A DNA stretch of 64,000 bases from Acidobacteriota bacterium (GCA_018268935.1 JAFDVS010000009.1:1307-65306); one strand, 5' to 3'. Positions 27,169-36,598 are shown, counted from the first letter of the stretch. Made by a program: numbers and translations. The notes: a model not told the origin generated them from the sequence alone.

Positions 27169-28176
27169 GTGATTCTCGTTAGGATCTTTCTCATCAGCCG
27201 TGCTGCGTTTGCGTTGGAAACGGATCAGTTCACCACGCCAAAAGGGCCTTTGTACGATATTGGCCCCGAGTTGTCGCGCAAGATTGTCCAGATCATTGAA
27301 GCAGGGGACAAAGGTCAGGATCCCGACCAGATCCTGTACCGCTGGGTCGGCCGTAATATCCTTACATCCCGTCTCTCCAAATGGGTGAAGAAGACTCGCG
27401 TGGAAGAGGCGCCGGTGACTTTCCGGCCAGGGCCATTCCGCTCGATCTACAGCGTAGCTGTGTCGCCGCTTCCGGCAACTTTCTTCTTCGATTCTCCGAC
27501 TGTGCACGTGCACGGGCACTATTTGGGTAGCGACAAGATTGATCACTTCTTTCAGCAGGGGCACCAGTACTTCCAGCGGGTGGTGAAATTACAGGAGCGG
27601 GGCGCCGGAGCGGAGGCATCGGTGGCTTCAGCGGTGGCATTAGGGGTGAGACAGGAACACAATCACTTCGGCACGCTGGCCACCGGGGTGTATTCGAACG
27701 GCGATCTGGCTGCGAACTTCGCGGGCATGAAGTTTTACATGAACCTCAAGAGTTCGGTGCGGGTCGGCGATGAGGTACGGCCGCCGATGTTCGAACGTAC
27801 GAACGATGGCTGGCGCCTACGTGCAGGGATTAGCCGCGATCAACTGCTGGAGCCGTTTATATCGAGTCACCTGGACGAATCGTTGAATCCCAGCCGGTAT
27901 CGCTTCAACCGGCGGTCGATTCGTTCTCATGTGCGGGCCCGGTGCGGATCGTGGATGAGCTTCTATGCGGATCGCCTCAACCTGGTGGCTCCGTCAGGGC
28001 AAAACTTCGCGGCCAAATGGTTCGGCGAAGACTATGGGCACTGGCTTCCGCCGGCTGAGGAGATCTCGATTGCGACTGAATGCGACGTCACGCGTGCCCC
28101 CATGCTGACCGCGCAGCTTCAGCGGAAGAATCCTGGGAGCAGCCGCGGACGCAAGTGGCGGCTGCGCAGGAATTGA
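27169..28176 (+). CDS. Conserved exported hypothetical protein
   Basis: A 335-residue protein that I do not recognise as a named family. A short hydrophobic N-terminus (MILVRIFLISRAAFALE) may be a signal peptide. The middle has a His-rich block, TVHVHGHYLGSDKIDHFFQQ, then GVRQEHNHFGTLATGVYSNG and AANFAGMKFYMNL, which suggests a metal or polar active site. The C-terminus is basic (GSSRGRKWRLRR). It starts at GTG 27169, with TAAGAT ending 9 nt before it. It is convergent with the molybdenum hydroxylase genes (4 bp between ends). No function can be given. Confidence 0.75.
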   Translation: MILVRIFLISRAAFALETDQFTTPKGPLYDIGPELSRKIVQIIEAGDKGQDPDQILYRWVGRNILTSRLSKWVKKTRVEEAPVTFRPGPFRSIYSVAVSPLPATFFFDSPTVHVHGHYLGSDKIDHFFQQGHQYFQRVVKLQERGAGAEASVASAVALGVRQEHNHFGTLATGVYSNGDLAANFAGMKFYMNLKSSVRVGDEVRPPMFERTNDGWRLRAGISRDQLLEPFISSHLDESLNPSRYRFNRRSIRSHVRARCGSWMSFYADRLNLVAPSGQNFAAKWFGEDYGHWLPPAEEISIATECDVTRAPMLTAQLQRKNPGSSRGRKWRLRRN

Positions 28177-28180
28177 GGCT

Positions 28181-30400
28181 CTAGACCGATTTGATGGGCA
28201 GATCGCGGACGCGCTTGCCGGTGGCGGCGAAGAGCGCGTTGGCGATGGCCGGTGGAATCGGGGGAACGCCGGGTTCGCCGACTCCGGCCGGGAGTTCGCG
28301 GCTGGGGATGACGTGGACCTGGGTCTCGATGGGTGCTTCGTGAATGCGGGCAACTTTGTAGTCGTGGTAGTTAGACTGCACGATCTTGCCGTCGCGGGCG
28401 GTGATTTCGCCGAATAGGGCGATGCTGGTGCCGAAGACCGAGGCGCCTTCGAACTGGGATTTGACGCGGTCGGGATGAATGGTGGTTCCGGCATCGACGG
28501 CGTAGGTGATGCGTGGGATGCGGATCTTTCCGTTTTCGACTTCCACTTCGGCGACGGCGGCGATGTAGCTCAAGAAGCTGCGGTGCGCGGCGATGCCGAG
28601 GTTTTTCTTTTTGCCCCAGCCGGATTTTTCGGCGGCCAACTCAATGACGCGGCGCAGGCGGGCCGTATCGACGGGATACTTTTCCTGCGGCTGATCGTTG
28701 TTCCAATACTTCATGCCTTCGGGCTGAATGTTAAGTTTGCGGCCCGGGCCGATCAGGTCGAGCAGGTATTCGACGCGATCGCGATTGGCGGCGGCGGCGA
28801 GTTCATCGACGAAGCTATGGATCGCGAAAGCGTGATAGATATGGGCGACTGAGCGGAGCCATCCGATGCGGACGTGGTTTTCGGCAGGGCCGTTTTCAGC
28901 GCGGTGGTTGGGGATGTCGTAAGGCAGGTCGTTCCAGCCCATGCCCATTTCGAGATCCATGGCGTAGCGCGCGGTGTGATCGAAGGTGGTGCCGATGCTG
29001 GGGAAGACGCTGCGGTGGAGCCATGAGGTGGGCTTGCCTTTGGCGTCGAGGCCGGCCTTCATGTACATGGCGGCGCAGGCGTGATAGTAGTCGAAGCGGA
29101 TGTCTTCTTCGCGGCTCCAGACGACCTTAACGGGCTTGCCGACTTTCTTTGAAAGCATGGCTGCTTCGACGACGTAATCGGGCTTCGATTTTCGGCCAAA
29201 GCCTCCGCCGAGCAGAGTGACGTGACAGGTGACGTCCTCCTTCTTCAGGCCCATGGCTCCAGCGACGGCTTCCTGCACGGCTTGCGGATTTTGTGTGGCT
29301 GCCCAAGCGGTGACTTTGCCGTCCTTGAATTCAGCGACGGAAGCGGGCGGCTCCATGGAGGCGTGCGCGAGGAGCGGCACGTAGTATTCGGCTTCGTGGG
29401 TCTTGGCGGCAGAGGCGAGTGCTTTGTCGACATCACCGATGATGCGGACGGCTTTCTGCGGCTTGCGCGCGGTTTCCTGCAACGAACGCTTGTAGGCCTG
29501 CGATTCGTAGGCAGCGTGCGGGCTCTGCTCCCAATCGACCTTGAGCTTCTTGCGGCCTTGCATGGCGGCCCAGGTGTTGTTGGCGATGACGGCGACTCCG
29601 CCGAGTTGCTGGAAGACGTGTGGTGGTTTGAATGCGTCGAGGGTTTCGACTTGGAGAACGCCCTTGGTTTTGCGTGCTTCGGCGTCGTCGAACTTTTTGA
29701 CTTTGCCGCCGAAGACCGGGGAGCGCTCAATGGAAGCGTAGACCATGCCGGGGACTTTGGCGTCCATGCCGAAGGTGCCCTTGCCGGTGACGATGTCTTC
29801 GCTGTCGATCATCGGAAGATTCTTTCCGATGTATTTGTATTGGTCCGGCGATTTGAACTGGAGGGACTTGGGATCGGGCTTGGGCTGCTTGGCGGCGAGG
29901 GCGACGAGTTCGCCGAAGCCTGCTTTGCGGTTGGACTTGCTGTGGACGATTTGGTGGTTCGATGCTTTGCATTCGGAGGCGGGTACGTTCCACTGCTTGG
30001 CGGCGGCTGCTTCGAGCATGGTGCGGGCTGTGGCGCCGGCGACATGCATGGCTTCGAGGAAGTCGCGGATGGAGCAGGAGCCGTCGGTGTTTTGCGAGCC
30101 GTACTTGGCGTCGCCGATGGCTTGCTCGATTTTGACGCGGCTCCAATCGGCGTCGAGTTCATCGGCCAGCACCATGGGGAGCACGCTGCGAATGCCGGTG
30201 CCCATTTCGGAGCGGTGGGTGACGATGATCACGCTGCCGTCTTTTTCGAGGCCGAGATAGACGCTGGGATTCCAGGCAGCGCTGTCGACTTTGGCGGCTT
30301 CGGCGGGGATGGGGAGTTGGGCTCCAAGGATGAGTGCGCCAGCAGAGAAGACGTTTTCGAGGAAACCGCGGCGGGACACGATGGTGACGTTGGTGCTCAT
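28181..30400 (-). CDS. Tat-exported molybdopterin-binding subunit of a xanthine-dehydrogenase-family hydroxylase
   Basis: A 739-residue large subunit of the aldehyde oxidase/isoquinoline oxidoreductase type (CoxL-like). A twin-arginine signal ([18 protein letters not shown]) marks it for folded export, which is typical of IorB-like members. Cofactor motifs include [12 protein letters not shown] and the C-terminal [18 protein letters not shown], whose Glu is the catalytic residue. The 2Fe-2S subunit gene overlaps its start by 4 nt. No FAD subunit is present, as in membrane-bound or cytochrome-linked enzymes. ATG 30400 was chosen because it starts the Tat signal; the frame stays open to 30568. 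The substrate is likely an aldehyde or N-heterocycle. Confidence 0.92.
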   Translation of the reverse strand: MSTNVTIVSRRGFLENVFSAGALILGAQLPIPAEAAKVDSAAWNPSVYLGLEKDGSVIIVTHRSEMGTGIRSVLPMVLADELDADWSRVKIEQAIGDAKYGSQNTDGSCSIRDFLEAMHVAGATARTMLEAAAAKQWNVPASECKASNHQIVHSKSNRKAGFGELVALAAKQPKPDPKSLQFKSPDQYKYIGKNLPMIDSEDIVTGKGTFGMDAKVPGMVYASIERSPVFGGKVKKFDDAEARKTKGVLQVETLDAFKPPHVFQQLGGVAVIANNTWAAMQGRKKLKVDWEQSPHAAYESQAYKRSLQETARKPQKAVRIIGDVDKALASAAKTHEAEYYVPLLAHASMEPPASVAEFKDGKVTAWAATQNPQAVQEAVAGAMGLKKEDVTCHVTLLGGGFGRKSKPDYVVEAAMLSKKVGKPVKVVWSREEDIRFDYYHACAAMYMKAGLDAKGKPTSWLHRSVFPSIGTTFDHTARYAMDLEMGMGWNDLPYDIPNHRAENGPAENHVRIGWLRSVAHIYHAFAIHSFVDELAAAANRDRVEYLLDLIGPGRKLNIQPEGMKYWNNDQPQEKYPVDTARLRRVIELAAEKSGWGKKKNLGIAAHRSFLSYIAAVAEVEVENGKIRIPRITYAVDAGTTIHPDRVKSQFEGASVFGTSIALFGEITARDGKIVQSNYHDYKVARIHEAPIETQVHVIPSRELPAGVGEPGVPPIPPAIANALFAATGKRVRDLPIKSV

Positions 30401-30852
30401 GCTTTCACCCCCGCGGCGAGCTTCACGGCCTGGCGGATACGTTGATAGGTGCCGCAGCGGCAGATGTTGCCCTGCATGGCGTCGTCGATGTCTTTGTCGG
30501 ATGGCTTGGGCTTCTGTTTGAGAAGCGCGGCGGCCTGCATGATCTGGCCCGGCTGGCAGTAGCCGCATTGAGCGACGGCGCAGGTTTTCCAGGCCTTCTG
30601 CACGGGATGATCGCCCTTGGCGCTGAGCCCTTCGATGGTGAGCACTGCTTTGCCTTCCATGCTCTTCATTGGGGTGACGCAGGCTCGGGTGGCCGCGCCG
30701 TTGACGTGCACGGTGCAGGAGCCGCAGAGGCCCATGCCACAGGAGAACTTGGTGCCGGTGAGAGAGATCTCATCGCGGAGGTACCAGAGCAGCGGCATGT
30801 CGGGATCGCCATCGAACTGCCGGCTGACGCCATTGACTTTGAGTTTGATCAT
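30397..30852 (-). CDS. 2Fe-2S subunit of the molybdenum hydroxylase
   Basis: A 151-residue electron-transfer subunit (CoxS/IorA type). The plant-ferredoxin-like cluster reads CGMGLCGSC, with one more cysteine further on; the second cluster reads [12 protein letters not shown] and CRCGTY. It has no signal peptide, so it is carried out with the Tat-bearing large subunit. Its gene starts the operon and overlaps the next by 4 nt (ATGA). It is divergent from the ThuA-like gene. Complete by motif count. Confidence 0.93.
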   Translation of the reverse strand: MIKLKVNGVSRQFDGDPDMPLLWYLRDEISLTGTKFSCGMGLCGSCTVHVNGAATRACVTPMKSMEGKAVLTIEGLSAKGDHPVQKAWKTCAVAQCGYCQPGQIMQAAALLKQKPKPSDKDIDDAMQGNICRCGTYQRIRQAVKLAAGVKA

Positions 30853-30942
30853 GGGTTTCTTACCAGAGGATAGCTACTAGGATAATCCAGACAGAAGGCG
30901 GGGCGCGAGCAAATTGGGCGGGTGTGGAGTAGGATAGCGGAC

Positions 30943-31791
30943 ATGATCACGCGCAGAGTGTTTGGCGCCGCGTTGACGGCTGGCGCCGTGGCGGTTGGTG
31001 CCCCGAAGAAGCCGCATGTCGTGTTTGTGTGCGGGGACCATGAGTATTCGGGCGAGCAGACGATGCCGCTGCTGGCGGCGGAGTTGGAGAAGCGCTACGG
31101 GATGAAGTGCACGGTGGTGCGATCGCAGCCGGATCAGAATGCGGAGGAGAATATTCCGGGTCTGGAGGCTTTGGATCAGGCGGATCTGGGCGTGTTCTTT
31201 CTGCGGTGGCGGCGATTGCCTGCCGCGCAGTTGGCTCCGATTGAGCGGTATGTGAAGGCGGGGAAACCGATGTTTGGATTTCGGACTTCGTCGCATTCGT
31301 TCAACTATCCGAAGGGGCATGAACTGGAGAAGTGGAATGGGTGGGCGTCGGAAGCGTTTGGCGCGCCTCCGGGTTGGGGCAAGGATGGGCACACGCATTT
31401 CGGGCATCAGGCGAGCACGGATGTGTCGGTGATTGCGGCGGCTGCGAAGCATCCGATTCTGCTGGGTGTGCCGGAGAAGTTTCATGTACGGTCGTGGTTG
31501 TACCGGGTGTTGCCGAAGTGGCCGCCCGCCGATGCGGAGAAGTTGCTGATGGGGCACTGCGTGAATCCGAACAAGCCGGCGGAGGACAATCCGGTTGCCT
31601 GGACCTGGAAAAATCAATTTGGGGGAAAAGTGTTTTTTACGACGATGGGCCATCCGGAGGATTTTGAGGTGGAGGCGGTGCAACGTTTGACGGTGAATTC
31701 GATTCATTGGGCCTTGGGGAAACCGTCGCCGAAGAAGTGGAGTGGGCCGGTAAAGATTGGGGTGGCGTACCGGGGGATTGTGAAGAGTTAG
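30943..31791 (+). CDS. Exported ThuA-like protein
   Basis: A 282-residue protein with a short twin-arginine-like signal (MITRRVFGAALTAGAVAVGA). It resembles ThuA (class I glutamine-amidotransferase-like fold, linked to trehalose or other sugar use): VVFVCGDHEYSGEQTMPLLA, then DLGVFFLRWRRLP, GKPMFGFRTSSHSF and VFFTTMGHPEDF. The normal Cys nucleophile of amidotransferases is absent, as in ThuA. TAGGAT ends 7 nt before the ATG. Four copies of a 7-base repeat begin inside the last codons. The enzyme action of the family is not settled. Confidence 0.82.
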   Translation: MITRRVFGAALTAGAVAVGAPKKPHVVFVCGDHEYSGEQTMPLLAAELEKRYGMKCTVVRSQPDQNAEENIPGLEALDQADLGVFFLRWRRLPAAQLAPIERYVKAGKPMFGFRTSSHSFNYPKGHELEKWNGWASEAFGAPPGWGKDGHTHFGHQASTDVSVIAAAAKHPILLGVPEKFHVRSWLYRVLPKWPPADAEKLLMGHCVNPNKPAEDNPVAWTWKNQFGGKVFFTTMGHPEDFEVEAVQRLTVNSIHWALGKPSPKKWSGPVKIGVAYRGIVKS

Positions 31792-31814
31792 AAGTTAGAA
31801 GTTAGAAGTTAGAA
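31787..31814 (+). repeat. Tandem heptamer (GTTAGAA x4)
   Basis: Four perfect copies of GTTAGAA in a row, starting inside the ThuA-like stop codon and ending 17 bp before ATG 31832. A 7-base unit would shift any spacing by one helical turn fraction per copy. The array is short, so it may be a chance slippage product or a spacing switch for the next gene. Confidence 0.85.
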
Positions 31815-31831
31815 GACAGGGGCAGGATTCG

Positions 31832-34800
31832 ATGCTGGGATTCGTGTTGCATGGCGTGGCGCTGTTGGCGATGGCGCAGAGTGAGGCTCCTGTCATTGAC
31901 GGGAAGTTGGAGGATGCGTATTGGCGGAAGCTACCGGTGCAGCGGTTGGAGCCGGATGGTGGAGAGTTCCGGGCGGTTGTGCGGGGACGGTATTTGTTGC
32001 TTGCGGCGCGGTTGCCGGAGCCTTCAGGGCGGGTGACGGCGCGGATGACGGGGCGGCATCCGAATTGGGAAGACGAGGATTTGCTGGAGGTGACGGAAGG
32101 GCCGGCGATCGGGTATACGGATCGCGTGGTGCGGATCAATCCTTTTGGGGCGTTTACGACGGCTCGAGAAGGGCAGGAGGTGTATGCCAATGATCACCGG
32201 TATTTGATTGCGACGCATGTGGGGGAACGCGAGTGGACCGTGGAGGCGGCGTTTCCTTTGAATTTGACGAGTGCTCCGGATGCGGAGACGATGCTGCTGA
32301 GTGTGAAGCGAATTCGGGCGATGCGGTTCAATGCCCCGCAGCAGCGGTGGCGATGGCCGAAGATGGATCCGGTGGCTCGGGTGGCGGTGGATCGGGAGGC
32401 GGGATGGGATGCGGTGGCGCCGTTGTATCGGCCCGAGGTGTTGGGGAATCATGGCGATGTGTTGCAGGTGGGGAGAACTTCGAGTCGGGTGTGGAGCCTG
32501 CGGCGGAACGAACCGGGGAGCCCGGAGGCTCGTTATGGGACAGAGGTGAACGCACTGCACGATGGGAAGACGCTGACTGTGCTTGCGCGGATGGAAGAGC
32601 CGGATGTGGCGGGGAAAGGTGATAGCTTCCACTTGTATTTCGGGGCGTCGGGATCTTCATGGGCGCAGATTTCGGTGAATGCGGGCGGAGATTTATCGGA
32701 TGTGGCGGGGAAGACCGGGGGCCCGCGGATTTCAAGGCCTCGCGATGATTGGGAGAGCGGGGCGAAGGTGGCGGTGCGGCAGGAGAAGGGTTATTGGATG
32801 GCTCGCGTGGATGTGCCGCTGGCGGCGGTGCTGAATATACTTGGGGAGCCCGAAACACAAACGAAGTTTCGTGTTTTATTGGTGCGCGTGCGGCCGGGGC
32901 GGAAAGGGGAACTGACGGAGACGAGCGTGTCGACGCCGATGTCCGGTTGGACGATGCTGGCCCCGATCCGGTATCAGCCTGTGGAATTGGTGGACGGTGC
33001 CGGTAGTGTTTCGCAGCCGGCGGTAGCCGCGGTTCCGCCTTTACAGACTCGGGTGTCGCCGGATCCGTCGATGATCTACAGGCATCAGCGGGCGCGGGCG
33101 ATTGCGGAGTTGGAGAAGCAGGCGAAGGCTTGGGCTGGGGTTTCGACACGCGAGCAGTGGGAGCAATTTCGCGATGAGCGGATTGGTGCGTTGCGGCGGT
33201 TTCTGGGCGAGTTTCCGGCGCGGACGGATCTGCGCGCGCAGGTGGGGAAAGAGTATGTGGGTAAGGGATACCGGCGGCTGGATGTGGTGTATCAGAGCCG
33301 GCCGGGTTTGTGGATTGCGGCGAATCTGTATCTGCCGGAGACGGTGCGCGGGCGTGTGCCCGCGGTGATCGTTGTGCCGAGCCATCACCGGCCGCGCTGG
33401 CAGATGGAATTGCAGGACATGGGGATTCTGTGGGCACGCGCGGGGAGCGCGGTGTTGATTGCGGACAACCTGGGACATGGGGAGCGCATTCAAACGTATC
33501 CGTGGAATCGGGAAGGGTATCATGCGCGGTACAACCTGGGGTTGCAGCTTTATGTGGCGGGCGAGAGCTTGATGAAATGGATGGTGTGGGATGTGATGCG
33601 GTCTGTGGATTTTCTGGAGTCGCGGGCGGAGGTGGATGCGAAGCGTATCGTGTTGTTGGGCGCAGTGGCGGGTGGCGGCGATCCTGCCGCGGTGGCCGCA
33701 GCGATGGATCCGCGCGTGGCGGCGGTGGCTCCGTTTTGTTATGCGGAGGCGACGCCGGAACATGGCGGGCGCGGGCCGTGGCCTGAGGGATTGGCGGATC
33801 CGGGATGGGGAAGTTGGGAATCGACTCGCAATTTGCCTCGCAGTATTGTGGATCAATTCTCGCCGTGGGTGATTGCTGCTTCCGTTGCGCCGCGGCACTT
33901 CATCTGGTCGTTCGAAATGGGATGGGAAGTGGAGAAGCAACCCGCGTGGGCGCGGTTCCAGAAGGTGTTTGGATTTTACGGGGCGGTGGACCGGTTGGAT
34001 GAGGCGCATGGGTTTGGGGGATTTCCGGGGCCGGGGGAATGCGCGAATATCGGGCCTTCGCAACGCAAGACGTTGTATCCGGAGTTGGAGCGCTGGTTTG
34101 GGATTGGGGCTCCGAAGGAAGAGCCGGATGACCGGCGGCCGGAATCGGAGTTGACGGCGGATGATGCGCGGTTGACGTTGCGGACGGCGAACCGGCCGGT
34201 GCATGAGCTTGCGGCAGAGATTGGACGGGAGCGGCTGCGGAAGGCTCGGGCGGTGTTGGCGGGGTTAGATGTGGCGGGGCGGCGTGCGTGGTTGCAGCGG
34301 GAGTGGGCGCGGCGATTGGGGGATGTGTCGGTGGGCGCGTGGCGAGTGAGTGGCAATGTGGTGGAGAGCGAGGCGGGGATTCATGTGCCGTTTGTGTTGC
34401 TTCCGGGTGAGAAGGTAGATGGCCGGCGGCCGGTGGTGATTGCCGTGTCGCACGCGGGGAAGGAAGGGTTGTGGCGGACGCGTCATGCAGAGATTCAAGC
34501 GCTGGTGCGCGCGGGTGTGAGCGTGTGTTTAGTGGATGTGCGCGGAACTGGGGAAACGTTGACGGACCGGCGGCGTGGGCCATCGAGCACGGAGGTGGCG
34601 CTGGGTGCAACGGAGTTGATGCTGGGCGGGAGTTTGTTGGGGGCACGGGTGAAGGATGTGCGCGCGGTGCTGGCGTACTTGCGGACGCGGCCGGACGTGG
34701 ATGCTTCGCGGATTGCCATCTGGGGGGATTCGGAGGCAGCGGTGAATCAGGGGCGGATAAGGGTGGATGAGACTCCGGGATGGCAGATTGGGCCGGATGT

Positions 34801-35119
34801 GCAGTATGAAGCGGATCCGATGGGTGGGCTGGTGGCGTTGTTCGCGGCGCTGTATGAGCCGCAAGTTCGGGCTGTAGCGGCACGGCGGACGCTGGTGTCG
34901 TATGAATCGTTGTTGGCGGACACGTTCGCTTATGTGCCGGGGCATGTGGTGGCGCCGGATTTGTTGTCGGCGGGAGATGTGGAGGATGTGATTGCGGCGC
35001 TGGCGGCGAAGGTGCGGATGGAGGAGCCGGTGGATGGGCGGAACCGGCTGGTGGAATCGGAAAGGCCGAAGGGGTCATTGGTGGAGTGGCTTCGGGCGCA
35101 GTTGGGAGTGCGAGAATAA
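31832..35119 (+). CDS. Giant exported protein: CBM9-like domains plus two alpha/beta hydrolase domains
   Basis: A 1095-residue protein with a short hydrophobic start (MLGFVLHGVALLAMAQ). Residues about 18-205 look like a CBM9-type sugar-binding domain (VIDGKLEDAYW) and about 206-390 like a second. Residues about 430-790 form an acetyl-xylan-esterase-like hydrolase (NLGHGERIQTYPW), but the nucleophile elbow reads GAVAGGG (610-616) with no Ser, though a His is kept in DEAHGF. A second hydrolase domain (about 800-1090) has the elbow WGDSEAAVN with Ser967. So one domain seems dead and one possibly live. The gene follows a heptamer repeat and precedes the LysM-like gene. The sugar ester it acts on is unknown. 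Confidence 0.8.
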   Translation: MLGFVLHGVALLAMAQSEAPVIDGKLEDAYWRKLPVQRLEPDGGEFRAVVRGRYLLLAARLPEPSGRVTARMTGRHPNWEDEDLLEVTEGPAIGYTDRVVRINPFGAFTTAREGQEVYANDHRYLIATHVGEREWTVEAAFPLNLTSAPDAETMLLSVKRIRAMRFNAPQQRWRWPKMDPVARVAVDREAGWDAVAPLYRPEVLGNHGDVLQVGRTSSRVWSLRRNEPGSPEARYGTEVNALHDGKTLTVLARMEEPDVAGKGDSFHLYFGASGSSWAQISVNAGGDLSDVAGKTGGPRISRPRDDWESGAKVAVRQEKGYWMARVDVPLAAVLNILGEPETQTKFRVLLVRVRPGRKGELTETSVSTPMSGWTMLAPIRYQPVELVDGAGSVSQPAVAAVPPLQTRVSPDPSMIYRHQRARAIAELEKQAKAWAGVSTREQWEQFRDERIGALRRFLGEFPARTDLRAQVGKEYVGKGYRRLDVVYQSRPGLWIAANLYLPETVRGRVPAVIVVPSHHRPRWQMELQDMGILWARAGSAVLIADNLGHGERIQTYPWNREGYHARYNLGLQLYVAGESLMKWMVWDVMRSVDFLESRAEVDAKRIVLLGAVAGGGDPAAVAAAMDPRVAAVAPFCYAEATPEHGGRGPWPEGLADPGWGSWESTRNLPRSIVDQFSPWVIAASVAPRHFIWSFEMGWEVEKQPAWARFQKVFGFYGAVDRLDEAHGFGGFPGPGECANIGPSQRKTLYPELERWFGIGAPKEEPDDRRPESELTADDARLTLRTANRPVHELAAEIGRERLRKARAVLAGLDVAGRRAWLQREWARRLGDVSVGAWRVSGNVVESEAGIHVPFVLLPGEKVDGRRPVVIAVSHAGKEGLWRTRHAEIQALVRAGVSVCLVDVRGTGETLTDRRRGPSSTEVALGATELMLGGSLLGARVKDVRAVLAYLRTRPDVDASRIAIWGDSEAAVNQGRIRVDETPGWQIGPDVQYEADPMGGLVALFAALYEPQVRAVAARRTLVSYESLLADTFAYVPGHVVAPDLLSAGDVEDVIAALAAKVRMEEPVDGRNRLVESERPKGSLVEWLRAQLGVRE

Positions 35120-35126
35120 TAGGATT

Positions 35127-35153
35127 TTCTCGCTTTCTTAGGTGGAGCGAGAA
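35127..35153 (+). promoter_or_regulatory. Hairpin with the ribosome-binding site in its loop
   Basis: TTCTCGCT (35127-35134) pairs with AGCGAGAA (35146-35153), a perfect 8-bp stem whose 11-nt loop ends in AGGTGG, the likely Shine-Dalgarno site 9 nt before ATG 35155. The stem stops one base before the start codon. It could control translation of the LysM-like protein, or mark an anchor for a small RNA or protein. Confidence 0.5.
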
Positions 35154-35154
35154 T

Positions 35155-36075
35155 ATGCCAATCGAAAAAACACCGAAGCCGGAACTGACGAAAAATTATG
35201 TGCCTGACGACAGTGCGCCGATCTATGTAGGAGGGCGCAAGGGTGGGAAGCCCACGGACAGTTGGGAGACCGTTGCCTCTGCGTATCGAATGAACGTGAT
35301 GGATCTCATCAAGTTCAACTTTAAGACCGTCAACTCGGATGAAGTGAACTGGTATTTGCGAACGCGGGTTGGATGCCGTGTTGCTAGTGGGAGTGGAAAC
35401 AACTGGACGTTTCGCGACGCGGACCCTGGCATGATTTACATCCCTCAACTGAAGATCAGGTTCGGTCACACGGTGATCGAGGGCAATCCGGGCATCCAGG
35501 TGGACTGGGAGCAAAAGGCGAAGGAGCTGGAGAAGATGTACGATTCCGGCATCTGGTCAGTGACTGGGAAGATACTCGATGTCGTTGGAGCATCCGACCT
35601 GGCGCTGACGTTTGCGGAAATCGGGATGCCGCTTTCCTGGGGTGTCGGAATGTCGGTGGCGAGCGTAGCCTCGTTGCTGATGGCGATCGGGGCGCCGCAT
35701 GTGGATGCCTGGAACAATATCCGCAAGCAGCAAGTGCTGTGGGGGTACTCCTACGGCGTTCTGTTTGGTGCGGACAAGAAGAAATTGGATTTCATGCAGA
35801 GCCTGGGACTGGACCGCCGGCCGATTAACAGCCCGAACTACCCGGCGCAAGAGAAGGCCTTTCAGGAAGCCTACCGGGTTGGGCTTGTGCTGGGATATTC
35901 AATCGGGCGGAGGAAGATGAATCTGCCGCAGAAGAAGGCTCTGTTTATCATGTTGCAGAATGCGATCGGCATGAATCGGTTTCCCCAGGAACTGGCGGAC
36001 TGGACGGTCGCCGATTGGCGCACGTACTACATTGAGGGGGCTCGGGAGTTTCGGAAGAGGATGCTGAAGCGGTAG
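35155..36075 (+). CDS. LysM-like-domain protein of unknown function
   Basis: A 306-residue protein without a clear signal peptide. The N-terminus (about 20-70, KPTDSWETVASAYRMNVMDL, then IKFNFKT and NWYLRTRVGC) resembles a LysM-type module as found in proteins linked to contractile injection systems and toxin-like payloads. The middle has a hydrophobic stretch (MPLSWGVGMSVASVASLLMA) that may enter a membrane, then a helical C-terminus ending in REFRKRMLKR. ATG 35155 was chosen because of the nearby GGTGGAG. The stop is one base before the dispersed repeat. It stands alone; no structural injection genes are in the window. Confidence 0.75.
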   Translation: MPIEKTPKPELTKNYVPDDSAPIYVGGRKGGKPTDSWETVASAYRMNVMDLIKFNFKTVNSDEVNWYLRTRVGCRVASGSGNNWTFRDADPGMIYIPQLKIRFGHTVIEGNPGIQVDWEQKAKELEKMYDSGIWSVTGKILDVVGASDLALTFAEIGMPLSWGVGMSVASVASLLMAIGAPHVDAWNNIRKQQVLWGYSYGVLFGADKKKLDFMQSLGLDRRPINSPNYPAQEKAFQEAYRVGLVLGYSIGRRKMNLPQKKALFIMLQNAIGMNRFPQELADWTVADWRTYYIEGAREFRKRMLKR

Positions 36076-36105
36076 GTTACGCGCCGGCCTGGAGGCCCGC
36101 GCCAC
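36076..36105 (-). repeat. 30-bp dispersed near-palindromic repeat, copy 2
   Basis: Exact reverse-complement copy of 1184-1213. Here the repeat makes up the last codons of the Uma2 gene (peptide GAGLQAGA and the TAA stop) and touches the stop of the LysM-like gene, so it serves as the boundary of two convergent genes. Confidence 0.75.
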
Positions 36106-36598
36106 CGAGGTCGGCGAAGCGGAATTCAAGATCCGCTTCGGGGATGTGGGTGGACTGGACTTGGTTGAGGCCGTCGCGGTAGACGTAGAAGGCGTTACGG
36201 TCGGGGTCGGCTAGCCAGATGTGGGGGATGCCGTGCTCGCGGTATTCGGCGAGTTTGTCGACGACTTCAGACATGCGGTCGTCGGGGGAGAGGATCTCGA
36301 TTACGATGAGCGGGAGTTCTTCGGGGAGGCCGGTGGTGGGCTGCGTGGGCCAGTAGACGGCAACATCCGGGATCACATAGCGTCCTGACCTGAGGCGGAT
36401 TCTGGTCTCGACCGTGGGATAGATGTTCTTAGCCCTGCAATAGAGGTTAAAGAAGAAAAAGAAAAGGCCCTGCATTCGGCCGTGAAAATAAGTCGGCACG
36501 CTTCTCTCCAGCAGTTCGCCGTCTCGGAACTCACGGTCGACGCCAGAGTAACTGGTGCGAAGGTATTCTTCTTCGCTCAGCGCAGCCTTGGTGGCCAT
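36077..36598 (-). CDS. Uma2-family (DUF820) PD-(D/E)XK nuclease-like protein
   Basis: A 173-residue soluble protein of the Uma2 family, a restriction-endonuclease-like fold found in many copies in cyanobacteria, Deinococci and acidobacteria. Signature pieces: YSGVDREFRDGELLERSVPT, IPDVAVYWP (active-site Asp), LIVIEILSPDD (Glu in the ExLS motif), then DKLAEYREHGIPHIWLADP. The nuclease role is predicted from fold, not shown. The last residues GAGLQAGA and the stop are encoded by the 30-bp repeat. Convergent with the LysM-like gene, end to end. Confidence 0.9.
   Translation of the reverse strand: MATKAALSEEEYLRTSYSGVDREFRDGELLERSVPTYFHGRMQGLFFFFFNLYCRAKNIYPTVETRIRLRSGRYVIPDVAVYWPTQPTTGLPEELPLIVIEILSPDDRMSEVVDKLAEYREHGIPHIWLADPDRNAFYVYRDGLNQVQSTHIPEADLEFRFADLGGAGLQAGA

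Noticed and set aside
29222..30445. 407-codon plus-strand frame opposite the molybdenum hydroxylase
   Set aside because: Antisense to a gene with clear cofactor motifs; Gly/Asp/Phe-rich with no family resemblance.
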